A DNA stretch of 64,000 bases, taken from assembly GCA_903922465.1 (NCBI GenBank), contig CAIXTV010000124.1, positions 1-64,000 on the forward strand, written 5' to 3'. The position numbers and the translations under genes are program-made. This document shows positions 50,855 to 60,076 of the stretch, in pieces. Under the pieces are notes generated by a model. It was not told the DNA's origin. It searched no databases and was given only the letters and a program-made list of their open reading frames with translations. Positions within the stretch are counted from its first letter, which is position 1. Each line of letters opens with the position of its first letter. This DNA comes from an uncultured bacterium (lineage in GTDB: Bacteria > Bacteroidota > Bacteroidia > Bacteroidales > CAIXTV01).

Positions 50855-52366
50855 TCATTTCAGTACTTTCACAACAATTAGCGCTGTGTCTAACTCCAAT
50901 TGAATAAAATAAATTCCTGATTTTAAATTAGTTACATCATAAGAAGCATTTGATTCATATTTCCATTGAGAGATAAGTTTTCCGGAAGGTTCTATCATTC
51001 GAATTGTTTTAATATTTTCTGTTGACTTTGCTCCAAACACCAAAACTTGATTATTCACAATAGAAACCTTAATATTTGAGGGGTTATTTTCATCAATTCC
51101 TACATTTGTAGTAGTAAAAGTAACTTCGTTTCCATAAACAGTGCCCATTATGTTGGTTGCGTAGGCTCTAACGTAATAAGCCGTGCTTGCACTTAATCCT
51201 GTTAGGTTGCTAAAGAACGACCCTATACCTGTTCCATTCGATGTATAAGTATTTGAAGTAGTTGGACTTGGCAAAGTATTCCAACATACCCCTCTTGCTG
51301 TTACGGGATAGCCTCCATCGAAATACACTTCTCCTCCACAAACTGCTGAATTTATTCCAACAGAACTGGCCTGATTCGTAATTACGGTTGGAAGGGTGTC
51401 ATTTGGAGGTGTAAATTCCCATAAGTCTTTTATGGGTGAGCTTGCCGATGATTGATATCCTGTGCTAATATAACCTCTGTTGCCAATTGCCCATGAAACT
51501 GCATAGAAGCGATCGTTTTTATCGAAACAATTCCTGAGTTGCCATGCATTGCTCAATGGATTATATGACCATATATCACCTACTCCTATATATGTTGAAT
51601 CATATCCTGCACCCACGAAGCCTATATTATTGACAGCCAAACCTACGCTTGCGCAACGTTTTCCTCCTCCAAAATCGGCCTTTTGTGTCCATGAATTTGT
51701 TGCTGGATTATATTCCCATAAATCTTTATAAAATATAATTATAACACCATCGTTGCTACTAAACCCATTTGCTACATATCCTTTCCCATTTATCGCAAAA
51801 GTGGATGCACCACAACGTGCAGCACCAGGGAAAGCTGCGATAGACGTCCATGTATTTGCCACAGGATCGAAACGATAAAAGTCGTTCAGATAGCCTGTAT
51901 TGCTTTGCTGTCCTAATCCCACATAAGCGTAGTTACCTATGACAAATGCACTATGGTTTGACCTCGAAACGGGGATGTTTGCCTTTTGTGTCCAGGTGTT
52001 GGAAACGGAAGAGTATTCCCAAGTGTCGCTCAGCACGGGTGAACTTCCTCCGGCAGACACATATCCGTTGGTGCCAATAGAGAAGCCTACCGATTTAGAG
52101 CGACCTGTTGAGGGAAAGTTTGCTTTTTGTGTCCAAACATTGTTCAATTGGTCCCATTGACGGAAGTCGATTTGGTCGGAAACGCCGTTGTGGCCGCTTC
52201 CGATGTATCCATAATTACCGATTGAGAAACCAAAAGCTTCGTAGCGGTTCGAAAAGAAATCGGCTTTCTGAGCCCAAATGAGTTGAGCCGACGCATCTAT
52301 GGTGATTGCCAAAAGCCAAATAAAGATTACGTGTTTAATTGTTTTCATTGCTGTATATTTTTTCAT
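50855..52366 (-). CDS. Kelch-repeat secreted protein with C-terminal T9SS-type sorting domain
   Basis: Repeated NTWTQKANFP...GNYAYVGLG; C-term SYDVTNLKSGIYFIQLELDTALIVVKVLK. Confidence 0.88.
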   Translation of the reverse strand: MKKYTAMKTIKHVIFIWLLAITIDASAQLIWAQKADFFSNRYEAFGFSIGNYGYIGSGHNGVSDQIDFRQWDQLNNVWTQKANFPSTGRSKSVGFSIGTNGYVSAGGSSPVLSDTWEYSSVSNTWTQKANIPVSRSNHSAFVIGNYAYVGLGQQSNTGYLNDFYRFDPVANTWTSIAAFPGAARCGASTFAINGKGYVANGFSSNDGVIIIFYKDLWEYNPATNSWTQKADFGGGKRCASVGLAVNNIGFVGAGYDSTYIGVGDIWSYNPLSNAWQLRNCFDKNDRFYAVSWAIGNRGYISTGYQSSASSPIKDLWEFTPPNDTLPTVITNQASSVGINSAVCGGEVYFDGGYPVTARGVCWNTLPSPTTSNTYTSNGTGIGSFFSNLTGLSASTAYYVRAYATNIMGTVYGNEVTFTTTNVGIDENNPSNIKVSIVNNQVLVFGAKSTENIKTIRMIEPSGKLISQWKYESNASYDVTNLKSGIYFIQLELDTALIVVKVLK

Positions 52367-52381
52367 GATTAATTAATTTTC

Positions 52382-53566
52382 TTATTTCATCAACTTCACA
52401 ACTTTGTTTCCTGAGTTCATCTCAATTTGAACTAAATAAATTCCTGATGAAAATTGCGACACATCATAAACAGCACCTTCTTCATATTTCCATTGTTTAA
52501 TTTGTTTTCCGGAAGGTTCAACAAGGCGAATATTTTTAATGATATCGCTTGATTTTATTCCAAAAACATGAAGCTGATTGTTTATAATGCTCACATTGAC
52601 TTCCGAATTGTGGCTCTCAGTAATGGCAACATCGAAGGGTACGAATTCCCATAAATCGTTCAACAAGACAGAGGTTGAATAATAGCCCGTTCCGATATAA
52701 CCTTTGTTGCCTATGCTAAATGATGCGGCAGCCCAGCGCATAAATGCGTCGGGGGTGTTCATGAGTTGCCACGAATTGGTGGATGGAGTGTATTGCCAAA
52801 GGTCGCTAAAATAGGTAGTGGTCGAATTTAGCCCTGTGCCAGCATATCCCCTATTCCCAACGGTCAAACCTACTCCATACCAACGGGGGCCACCGGCGAA
52901 ATCAGCCTTTTGTGTCCAAGTATTGGCAATAGGATCATATTCCCAGAAATCGCCATAATATATAGGAGTTCCAGTATTGCTGTAACCACATCCAACATAG
53001 CCTTTCCCATTAATGGCAAAGGAGAAAGCTCCACAACGCACCCCTCCCGGAAAGCTAGCTACGCTTGTCCAAGTATTGGTTTGTGGGTCGTAGCGATAAA
53101 AATCGCTTAAATAGCTTGAAACCGAAACCTGACCTAAACCAACATAAGCATAATTACCAATTACAAAAGAAGATGCACTTGCTCGGCTTGAGCCGGGAAA
53201 TTGAGCAATGGCCGACCAGGTGTTTGCAGTGGTGTCATATTTCCAGAAGTCATTTAAGACGGAACTGTAGTAGCCTAATCCAACATAAACATAAGCATTG
53301 ATAGAAAAAGCCGTTGCTTTATCTCTTGCCGTTGCTAGACTTTGTTTTTGAGTCCAACTGTCAGTAACAACATTATATTGCCGAAAATCGGACTGTTGCG
53401 AAGTGCTATATCCTGTTCCGATATATCCACAATTTCCCAGCGAGACTCCAAAATCCTCATAGCGTCCCGAAGAAAAGTTTGCTTTTTGTGTCCATGTTAG
53501 TTGTGCTGATACACTAAAGGCCAGTGACAACAGCAAGAAAATTGAAAAGTGTTTAATTGCTTTCAT
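52382..53566 (-). CDS. Kelch-repeat secreted protein with T9SS-type sorting domain (paralog of 50855-52366)
   Basis: NTWTSVASFPGGVRCGAFSFAINGKGYVGCGY; C-term VYDVSQFSSGIYLVQIEMNSGNKVVKLMK. Confidence 0.88.
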   Translation of the reverse strand: MKAIKHFSIFLLLSLAFSVSAQLTWTQKANFSSGRYEDFGVSLGNCGYIGTGYSTSQQSDFRQYNVVTDSWTQKQSLATARDKATAFSINAYVYVGLGYYSSVLNDFWKYDTTANTWSAIAQFPGSSRASASSFVIGNYAYVGLGQVSVSSYLSDFYRYDPQTNTWTSVASFPGGVRCGAFSFAINGKGYVGCGYSNTGTPIYYGDFWEYDPIANTWTQKADFAGGPRWYGVGLTVGNRGYAGTGLNSTTTYFSDLWQYTPSTNSWQLMNTPDAFMRWAAASFSIGNKGYIGTGYYSTSVLLNDLWEFVPFDVAITESHNSEVNVSIINNQLHVFGIKSSDIIKNIRLVEPSGKQIKQWKYEEGAVYDVSQFSSGIYLVQIEMNSGNKVVKLMK

Positions 53567-53672
53567 GATATTTTTTTTGTCAAAATTAAATATTATTTCT
53601 GAATTTAAAGGGGGTTGGGAGATATTTTTTTGTTGCTGTAAAAATATTTTTTCGTGTAATCAATATAAATCG

Positions 53673-53702
53673 TTGTAAGTATAATAATATTGCTTAACTT
53701 TG
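53673..53702 (+). promoter_or_regulatory. Bacteroidetes-type promoter TTG-19-TAACTTTG for the repeat ORF at 53720
   Basis: TTG 53673-53675, TAACTTTG 53695-53702, ATG 53720. Confidence 0.65.
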
Positions 53703-53719
53703 TAGCATCGTAATTAATT

Positions 53720-54355
53720 ATGAGTGGATGTAATTCCATATTAAAGAAATTGCCCTCTAGAATTGGCTGTTTTGATGATGATAGCCTGAAAATCTCAAGA
53801 GGTGAACCTGAAAATATTCGGGAAGGGGAATCAATTATCCATTCTTATCTTCCATCTTCTTTTAAAAAATCATTTCAGAAATCAACACAAATTGTATCTC
53901 GTCATGGAGAGACCATTTTCATTACATATTGCCCCTTTGTTTTAAAACATAAGTCCAATGCAGAACTGCGGCACTTCACCGAAGGACTGCGGTGCCTTAA
54001 TGTAGGACTGCGGTGCCTTAATGCAGAACTGCGGCGCTTCACCGAAAGACTGCGGCGCTTCACCGAAGGACTGCGGCAATTCACCGAAGGACTGCGGCAA
54101 TTCACCGAAAGACTGCGGCAATTCACCGAAGGACTGCGGCAATTCACCGAAAGACTGCGGCGCCTTAATGCAGCCACACTATTTTTGAATTCTTTCTTGA
54201 TGAGTAACAATAACACAGCATCAAAGAATAATACATTTTATAATAGCCATAATTACTATCCATACAATTCCTATCAGAGCGATCCAAAAACCAAACCACT
54301 GTTTTTGAGGAATAATGCTGAGAATAATTATTGCAATTCATTGCTTATAGATTAA
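53720..54355 (+). CDS. Repeat ORF: non-repeat N-terminus, ~10 heptapeptides (LRQFTEG/LRRFTER), Asn-rich C-terminus
   Basis: 211-aa ORF with good promoter; SNNNTASKNNTFYNSHNYYPYNSY tail. Confidence 0.6.
   Translation: MSGCNSILKKLPSRIGCFDDDSLKISRGEPENIREGESIIHSYLPSSFKKSFQKSTQIVSRHGETIFITYCPFVLKHKSNAELRHFTEGLRCLNVGLRCLNAELRRFTERLRRFTEGLRQFTEGLRQFTERLRQFTEGLRQFTERLRRLNAATLFLNSFLMSNNNTASKNNTFYNSHNYYPYNSYQSDPKTKPLFLRNNAENNYCNSLLID
53963..54172. repeat. Tandem repeat array F: 21-bp unit, 10 copies
   Basis: (g/a)gactgcggcaattcaccgaa with variant units ggactgcggtgccttaatgta. Confidence 0.97.
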
Positions 54356-54424
54356 GCCTGTTGTTTGTAAAAATGAATTAAAACCCGAGTGAACAGATAA
54401 TAATTAACCAAAACCTTTAATATT

Positions 54425-55087
54425 ATGGCACAACATAAAGAACCACATATTAAAAAAGCAAGCACAAGGAGCAAAGTTTCAGATAATGAAGCTATGTTAT
54501 TATCAGCAGGGGGCAAACTTGCTGATGATACGAATCCTTCTATTGTAGCCCTGTCAGCAGGCTTAATAGCCGCCGGTGAAGCGATAGGCACATCCATAGT
54601 GAATCAGAAAACTAAACACGATGAAGCCTTAGTCTCTACCGACCAAGTTAAACAGGACAACAAGGATGGATGCGATGCTTATAATGCTGCGGCTAAAAAG
54701 GTAGAAGAGGTCTATCCTGGAAACACTTCCAAGTGGGCAGATTTAGGCTTCTCTTCAACTCTAGCCGTAGTCCCCGATCAGACGCCTCCTGACAAAGTGG
54801 AGAATTGCAAAATGTTTCAAAGTGAATACGCAAAACAATGCGAAGTTCGCTATGATCCTACTGCTAGGGCTTTAAGCTACATAATTAAGATTACTAAAGA
54901 TGCTCCTTTGGATGCTTCGAAGTATATTATAATAGAAGAACCAACAACTTCTTTTACATCTGCTTCAGTAAGAATTGTTATTCCTGATGCCTATCTAAAT
55001 GTTCCCATTTGGATAAAAGTTACCGCGAGTAACGGTGCAGGTAAAGGGCCGTCATCTGAACCATTCGGCGGAAGAATCATACAGTAG
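54425..55087 (+). CDS. Hypothetical protein, possible Fn3-like C-terminal domain
   Basis: 220-aa ORF 70 bp downstream of the repeat ORF, terminator follows; C-term VPIWIKVTASNGAGKGPSSEPFGGRIIQ. Confidence 0.78.
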   Translation: MAQHKEPHIKKASTRSKVSDNEAMLLSAGGKLADDTNPSIVALSAGLIAAGEAIGTSIVNQKTKHDEALVSTDQVKQDNKDGCDAYNAAAKKVEEVYPGNTSKWADLGFSSTLAVVPDQTPPDKVENCKMFQSEYAKQCEVRYDPTARALSYIIKITKDAPLDASKYIIIEEPTTSFTSASVRIVIPDAYLNVPIWIKVTASNGAGKGPSSEPFGGRIIQ

Positions 55088-55136
55088 GGCTCGATTCTTT
55101 TGCTTTATTTCGACGTTTTTCTGCTGAATAATTTTT

Positions 55137-55173
55137 GAAAGTGCAACGTTTGCCCGGTTGCACTTTCTGTTTT
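55137..55173 (+). terminator. Intrinsic terminator
   Basis: Perfect 11-bp stem GAAAGTGCAAC ... GTTGCACTTTC then tgtttta. Confidence 0.85.
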
Positions 55174-55417
55174 ATATGACATTGGCATTCGAATCTATTT
55201 CAAAGCACTTTATGGGTTAAATTAGCTAGAAGAAAAGCATGAGAGAGAAAGGACTAGATATCATGTTTGGCGTTTTGGCGATTTGGCAATTTAGTGATTT
55301 TGGCTATTAGAAAGGGAAAGACTCAAGACCCAAGGGGGAAAATAGCATAATGTAAACAATATTTAGCTATTCAGTTTTTATTATATTTGCCGAAAAATTA
55401 TCCTTAATTGCAAGCAC

Positions 55418-55957
55418 ATGACCTTAGACCAAAAACTAGAAAGCATCGACAGTCTCTTCACTATGAACAAGCACAACATAAACGGACCTGCTGATTTCAA
55501 AGCCCTTATTGAACAATTCAACTTCGACATAAACGATGTGGAAAGCCATCTCCTCTACCCTAGCGACCTGCCTTACGGACGCAAATGTGCCTTCCGCTCC
55601 GATAATTTTGAAGTGATAGTGATGAATTGGAAACCCGAACAATCAAGCAATATACACAATCATGGCGCTTCGTTCGGATGCGTTTATTCGGTATCGGGCA
55701 AAGCCAACAATGTGTTGTATAACGACAATCTTGAACAAATTGACAGCATCGAACTTATTAATAACACCATTGCCGAAGTTCCAAAAGGCATTTTTCATGT
55801 TATAGAAAACCCTCATGACGATTATGCCGTTTCGGTGCATTTCTACTCCCCACCCATGTGTGGCATGAAGGTGATAGATGCTAACGACAAAACCAAAAGC
55901 TATTACGTGAAAAACGAGTGCGGTGCTTGGGACCCTCAGCTAGAAGAAATGATGTAG
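55418..55957 (+). CDS. Cysteine dioxygenase family protein
   Basis: WKPEQSSNIHNHGASFGCVYSVSG cupin metal motif, HVIENPHDDYAVSVHFYSPPM. Confidence 0.9.
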   Translation: MTLDQKLESIDSLFTMNKHNINGPADFKALIEQFNFDINDVESHLLYPSDLPYGRKCAFRSDNFEVIVMNWKPEQSSNIHNHGASFGCVYSVSGKANNVLYNDNLEQIDSIELINNTIAEVPKGIFHVIENPHDDYAVSVHFYSPPMCGMKVIDANDKTKSYYVKNECGAWDPQLEEMM

Positions 55958-56033
55958 TGTTTTTTAAAATTGAAAGGATGCGACAGAAATAATTCGTTCA
56001 GAATTAGGGTCTGCAAGTCTTAAATTGTGTTCT

Positions 56034-57128
56034 CTACAGAAACTTTTCCATTAAAATCGCACAAATTCGTTTTGCTGTCATACCATCCCACAATTCGGGG
56101 ATGCTGCCCGATTTTATTTTCCCACCGAAAACCTCCATCACGGCTGTTTTAACTTCTTGCATATTGGTGCCAATAAGCTGATTGGTCCCCAAAGTAACTG
56201 TCACGGGCCGCTCCGTATTGTTGCGAACCGTAATGCATTGCTTTTGCAAGAAAGTGGTTTCTTCCTGAATGCCGCCGCTATCGGTCACAACAAGTTCAGA
56301 GTTTTTTGCCAAACACATGAAGTCGGTATAACCCAAAGGATCGCAAACGATGATGTTGTTATGCAAACTTTCATCAAGATTAAAAGCCTTTAGGTGGTTG
56401 CGCGTTCGCGGATGTATGGGAAAAACTACCGTTCGCATCGCTGCAATATCGTTCAGGAAATCAACAATTTCGAGCAGCGATTCTTTATCATCAACATTGC
56501 TGGGCCTATGCATGGTCACCAGCACATATTTGTCGGCTGTTAACTTAAATTCATTTAGTATGTTTGATGCATTAATTTTTGGAAGGTAAGCCACCAAACT
56601 ATCTATCATAACATTGCCTACATATGATATTTTTGCATCAGAAACGCCTTCATGTTTGAGATTTAGCAATCCGGCAGGTTCGCTTACAAACAAGTGGTCG
56701 GCAAGAGCATCGGTGAGCAAACGGTTCACTTCTTCAGGCATTTCACGATCGAAACTTCTTAGTCCTGCTTCCACATGCACTATCTTAATGCCAAGCCTCG
56801 AAGCCACCAAGCCACAGGCAATAGTTGAATTGACATCGCCCACCACAATAATTAAATCGGGTTTTTCTTGTTTCAGAATATTCTCAAAAGCCAGCATGAT
56901 GTTGGCAATTTGCTCGATTTGCGAACCCGAACTTATGCCAAGATAAAATGCAGGTTGGGGCATTTCCAATTCATCGAAAAACACTTTCGACATTGCTTTA
57001 TCGTAATGCTGACCTGTGTGGCAAATTAAATGCTGCACCAAGTCGCTGTAAGCTGCAAAGGCTTTATGTATCGGAGCAACCTTCATGAAATTAGGACGAG
57101 CTCCTACAACTGAAATTACTTTTTTCAT
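56034..57128 (-). CDS. wecB: UDP-N-acetylglucosamine 2-epimerase (non-hydrolysing)
   Basis: SVVGARPNFMKVAPIHKAF, HVEAGLRSFDREMPEEVNRLLTDALADHLF, VVTDSGGIQEE. Confidence 0.94.
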   Translation of the reverse strand: MKKVISVVGARPNFMKVAPIHKAFAAYSDLVQHLICHTGQHYDKAMSKVFFDELEMPQPAFYLGISSGSQIEQIANIMLAFENILKQEKPDLIIVVGDVNSTIACGLVASRLGIKIVHVEAGLRSFDREMPEEVNRLLTDALADHLFVSEPAGLLNLKHEGVSDAKISYVGNVMIDSLVAYLPKINASNILNEFKLTADKYVLVTMHRPSNVDDKESLLEIVDFLNDIAAMRTVVFPIHPRTRNHLKAFNLDESLHNNIIVCDPLGYTDFMCLAKNSELVVTDSGGIQEETTFLQKQCITVRNNTERPVTVTLGTNQLIGTNMQEVKTAVMEVFGGKIKSGSIPELWDGMTAKRICAILMEKFL

Positions 57129-57152
57129 ATTCTTTTTTTATGCTAAATTATG

Positions 57153-58340
57153 TTAGATGCTATCGATGTAGTCGAGCAAACGATGGTTTGCAATGGCTTC
57201 CCAACTATAGATAGTCTTAATTTTTCCAATGCCAACTGCACCCATTTGTGCTCTGAGCGTTGCATCTTTCAGAAGAAGTATTTTATTTGCCAAATCGATA
57301 TGATTGTTTTCTTCATAAAGAAATCCATTGCCATCAATACGATCGGTCACTTTCACCTTGTTGCTTACAATGGTAGGCAATCCCGAAGCCATAGCATCCA
57401 GCTGACTTGTAGACTCCTGTTTGGGCCAAACACCAATGTCAGCCACTCTATAGAAAGGTGGCAGCTTGTCGACCTTCACAAAAGAGTGAATTTTGCATCC
57501 TTTCATGCTCGAAATGGCGGCTAAGTTTTCGTCGGTGCCACTCCCAACAAACAAAGCCTTAAATTTCGTCTCCCCTGAATTTTGCAAATGATCAACGGCT
57601 TGAGCCAGACAAAGAGGATTTTTATCTTCAGTAAACCTTCCGGTATACACACAAACAATATCATCCATTTCGAAACCAAGGGCTACTCTTAGTTGCCCCC
57701 TCTCTTCTTTCAGTGTTTCATTATATGGAAAAAACAAATCGGCATCAACTCCTAACGATTGCATTTTAATCTTTTGAATAGGAATCTTGAAATGATCCAT
57801 CGAAATATCCAAAACATCCTTAGCAATGGGATAATGTATTACGGTCATTTCATTAATTAACTTCAAATTACGATGAACACGATTAACGTATTCTTCAATC
57901 TTCACCGACCAATCATTGCTATTAAAAACAGATGCATGCACATGACTTTCGGTGAAAAAACTCACTCCATTTTCTTTGCAAAACTGAGCTGCGTTATAAG
58001 TATTCCTCGATGTCACTTCAAAAGTTTGAATGATGTCGGGCTTAAGTTTCATAAGATAATCGTAAAGCCCAGTAATGATGGGAGTATTCCCAATTAATGG
58101 TTTGCTAAACGGCAAACGGTGAAAAGTAAAACCATCAACCATTTTAACGCCTTCATCAAGAATGTTCTTCCCAATAAATGGTTCATAGGTTTTCTTATAG
58201 TCTTTCGAATTATAATACACCTGAGCAGTTGAAGTCACTAAATGCACTTCATGCCCCAATTTCGCAAAAGCCTTTGGTAGAAAGTTTTCGGCATAGCCCA
58301 TGTTCTCAGAAAACCATGAACTTATAAAGATTAATCTCAT
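57153..58340 (-). CDS. Glycosyltransferase family 4/group 1
   Basis: GRFTEDKNPLCLAQAVDHL, WPKQESTSQLDAMASGLPTIVSN. Confidence 0.9.
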   Translation of the reverse strand: MRLIFISSWFSENMGYAENFLPKAFAKLGHEVHLVTSTAQVYYNSKDYKKTYEPFIGKNILDEGVKMVDGFTFHRLPFSKPLIGNTPIITGLYDYLMKLKPDIIQTFEVTSRNTYNAAQFCKENGVSFFTESHVHASVFNSNDWSVKIEEYVNRVHRNLKLINEMTVIHYPIAKDVLDISMDHFKIPIQKIKMQSLGVDADLFFPYNETLKEERGQLRVALGFEMDDIVCVYTGRFTEDKNPLCLAQAVDHLQNSGETKFKALFVGSGTDENLAAISSMKGCKIHSFVKVDKLPPFYRVADIGVWPKQESTSQLDAMASGLPTIVSNKVKVTDRIDGNGFLYEENNHIDLANKILLLKDATLRAQMGAVGIGKIKTIYSWEAIANHRLLDYIDSI

Positions 58341-58359
58341 CTGCTTTTTGTTTTGATTA

Positions 58360-59037
58360 TTACAGCAATCGTATCAGTGCCAGATTGGTCATTCCTTTTT
58401 CGATGAGCAAAAATTCAGCATTCATTTGCTTGCAACTTTCCTCAACGAAAGCCTTCCAGCTTTCAGGGCTCCAGAAATTAATATGAATCTCAGAAGTATC
58501 GCGTCTTCCGTTAGGCACCGAAAGTATCAAACTTCCTTTCCCGCCTTTAAGCAAAGAAATAAGATTGCTTAATGCTTGCGCGGGATATAATAAATGCTCA
58601 AGCACTTCGGTGCAAATAACAACATCGAATTGATGTAAGAGATTTTCGGGAACATTATAAATGTCGCATGATAAAAAAGCAGCCTCAGGAATCGTTTTTC
58701 GGGCAACCACAAGCGCTTGTTCCGAAAAATCGGAACCTGTTATTTTTAATTTGGGATGATGTTTTTGAATTTCACTTAACAAATGCCCTGTTCCACAACC
58801 AATATCAATTACTGAATTTGCATTTTCAAGAATCGAACTTTGATTTATCTTCTCCACCATTTCAGCATAAAAAGCAATTCTGACAGGCTCGATGTAACTT
58901 TTCAGAAAGCGTTCGTTATTAAAAAGAGCGTTCCAACTATCAAGTGAGTTGGAAGCAAGGGGGTCGTCGGTAAACTCAGCAAGTCCAACCCAGCCCAATT
59001 TCTTTCTAATGTTGGTTTTAAATTCCTTAAATGTCAT
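58360..59037 (-). CDS. Class I SAM-dependent methyltransferase
   Basis: SVIDIGCGTGHLLSEIQKHHP, DVVICTEVLEHLLYPAQALSNL. Confidence 0.9.
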   Translation of the reverse strand: MTFKEFKTNIRKKLGWVGLAEFTDDPLASNSLDSWNALFNNERFLKSYIEPVRIAFYAEMVEKINQSSILENANSVIDIGCGTGHLLSEIQKHHPKLKITGSDFSEQALVVARKTIPEAAFLSCDIYNVPENLLHQFDVVICTEVLEHLLYPAQALSNLISLLKGGKGSLILSVPNGRRDTSEIHINFWSPESWKAFVEESCKQMNAEFLLIEKGMTNLALIRLL

Positions 59038-59111
59038 AATAATACTAATAAGTTCAAACTTATATTAAGTCGCATTTCAAAAACAAGATCGATGTTATGT
59101 ATAGTTAAATA

Positions 59112-59993
59112 TTAAAATGAAGAGCCAAAAACATTAACTAAAGGAGCAGAGGAAATTCTTTCTCTAACAAAATCCAAATCTCTCAGATAAATGGTGTTAT
59201 CAGTTCCAATTCCTTTTATTTCAACTAATTTTCTATGAAAAGGATCGTAGCTATAAGAAGTAAAACCTTCTTCCAATATCCTTTCATGAATTTTGTGTTC
59301 GTCAAAACCAAAGTCATTAGAAAGCCCATTCAATTCAATGATAATTCCTTTGAGCGAAGGCTTTTTTAATGTATTAAAAGCACCTTTAATCACCATGGTT
59401 TCGTATCCCTCCACGTCTATTTTGATTAATGAGGGATTAATTCCTATTAATGTATTGTCTAAAGTATCCACCGGGACCTCAATACACGATTCTGAAGTTT
59501 CATTAGCAGACAACACATGATTCACAGCCCCAAGTTTGCTTGTAAACGAAAGAGAACCCACTGTATCTGCTATACCAATGTTCATCAAAGTTGCATTATG
59601 CTGTAAATTATTAATTTCGATGTTTTCCTTTAAATAATTGAAGGTAGAAGGAACAGGTTCGTAAGCAATTGTTTTAGCTCCGATGTGGCCCGAAGCCAAT
59701 AAACTGTAGACACCAACATTAGCCCCGACATCAACAAATACATCATCCTTACGAAGAAAATGAAGCAGAAAGCCCATTTCAACGAAATCGAACAAACCGG
59801 TGTAATATTGAAGCTCAGCAGAAGAAAAACCTTTCTTTATGATTAGTTTTGTGCTGCCAATATAATTATACTCTAAGTTTTTGGTTTCAAATTTATTAAT
59901 CAAACCCCATTTAAAAAACCGAAAAAGTGTTTTCAGCTTATGTTTTGATGAAAGCGGCCGTGATAAAATTGTTTGTATAGTGGAGAATTTCAT
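59112..59993 (-). CDS. FkbM family methyltransferase
   Basis: DVFVDVGANVGVYSLLASGHIGAKTIAYEPVPSTFNYLKENIEINNL, LIKIDVEGYE. Confidence 0.92.
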   Translation of the reverse strand: MKFSTIQTILSRPLSSKHKLKTLFRFFKWGLINKFETKNLEYNYIGSTKLIIKKGFSSAELQYYTGLFDFVEMGFLLHFLRKDDVFVDVGANVGVYSLLASGHIGAKTIAYEPVPSTFNYLKENIEINNLQHNATLMNIGIADTVGSLSFTSKLGAVNHVLSANETSESCIEVPVDTLDNTLIGINPSLIKIDVEGYETMVIKGAFNTLKKPSLKGIIIELNGLSNDFGFDEHKIHERILEEGFTSYSYDPFHRKLVEIKGIGTDNTIYLRDLDFVRERISSAPLVNVFGSSF

Positions 59994-60076
59994 GAAAGGA
60001 TTTAATTATTGGGCAAAATTACAAATTTATTTCAGTTGAGGGTTGAATTATCAAGAGACTTCCTTATCAACTACTC

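Noticed and set aside
1-54172. CRISPR arrays at the tandem repeat loci
   Set aside because: Units are contiguous 21-bp repeats without unique spacers, and no cas genes are present.
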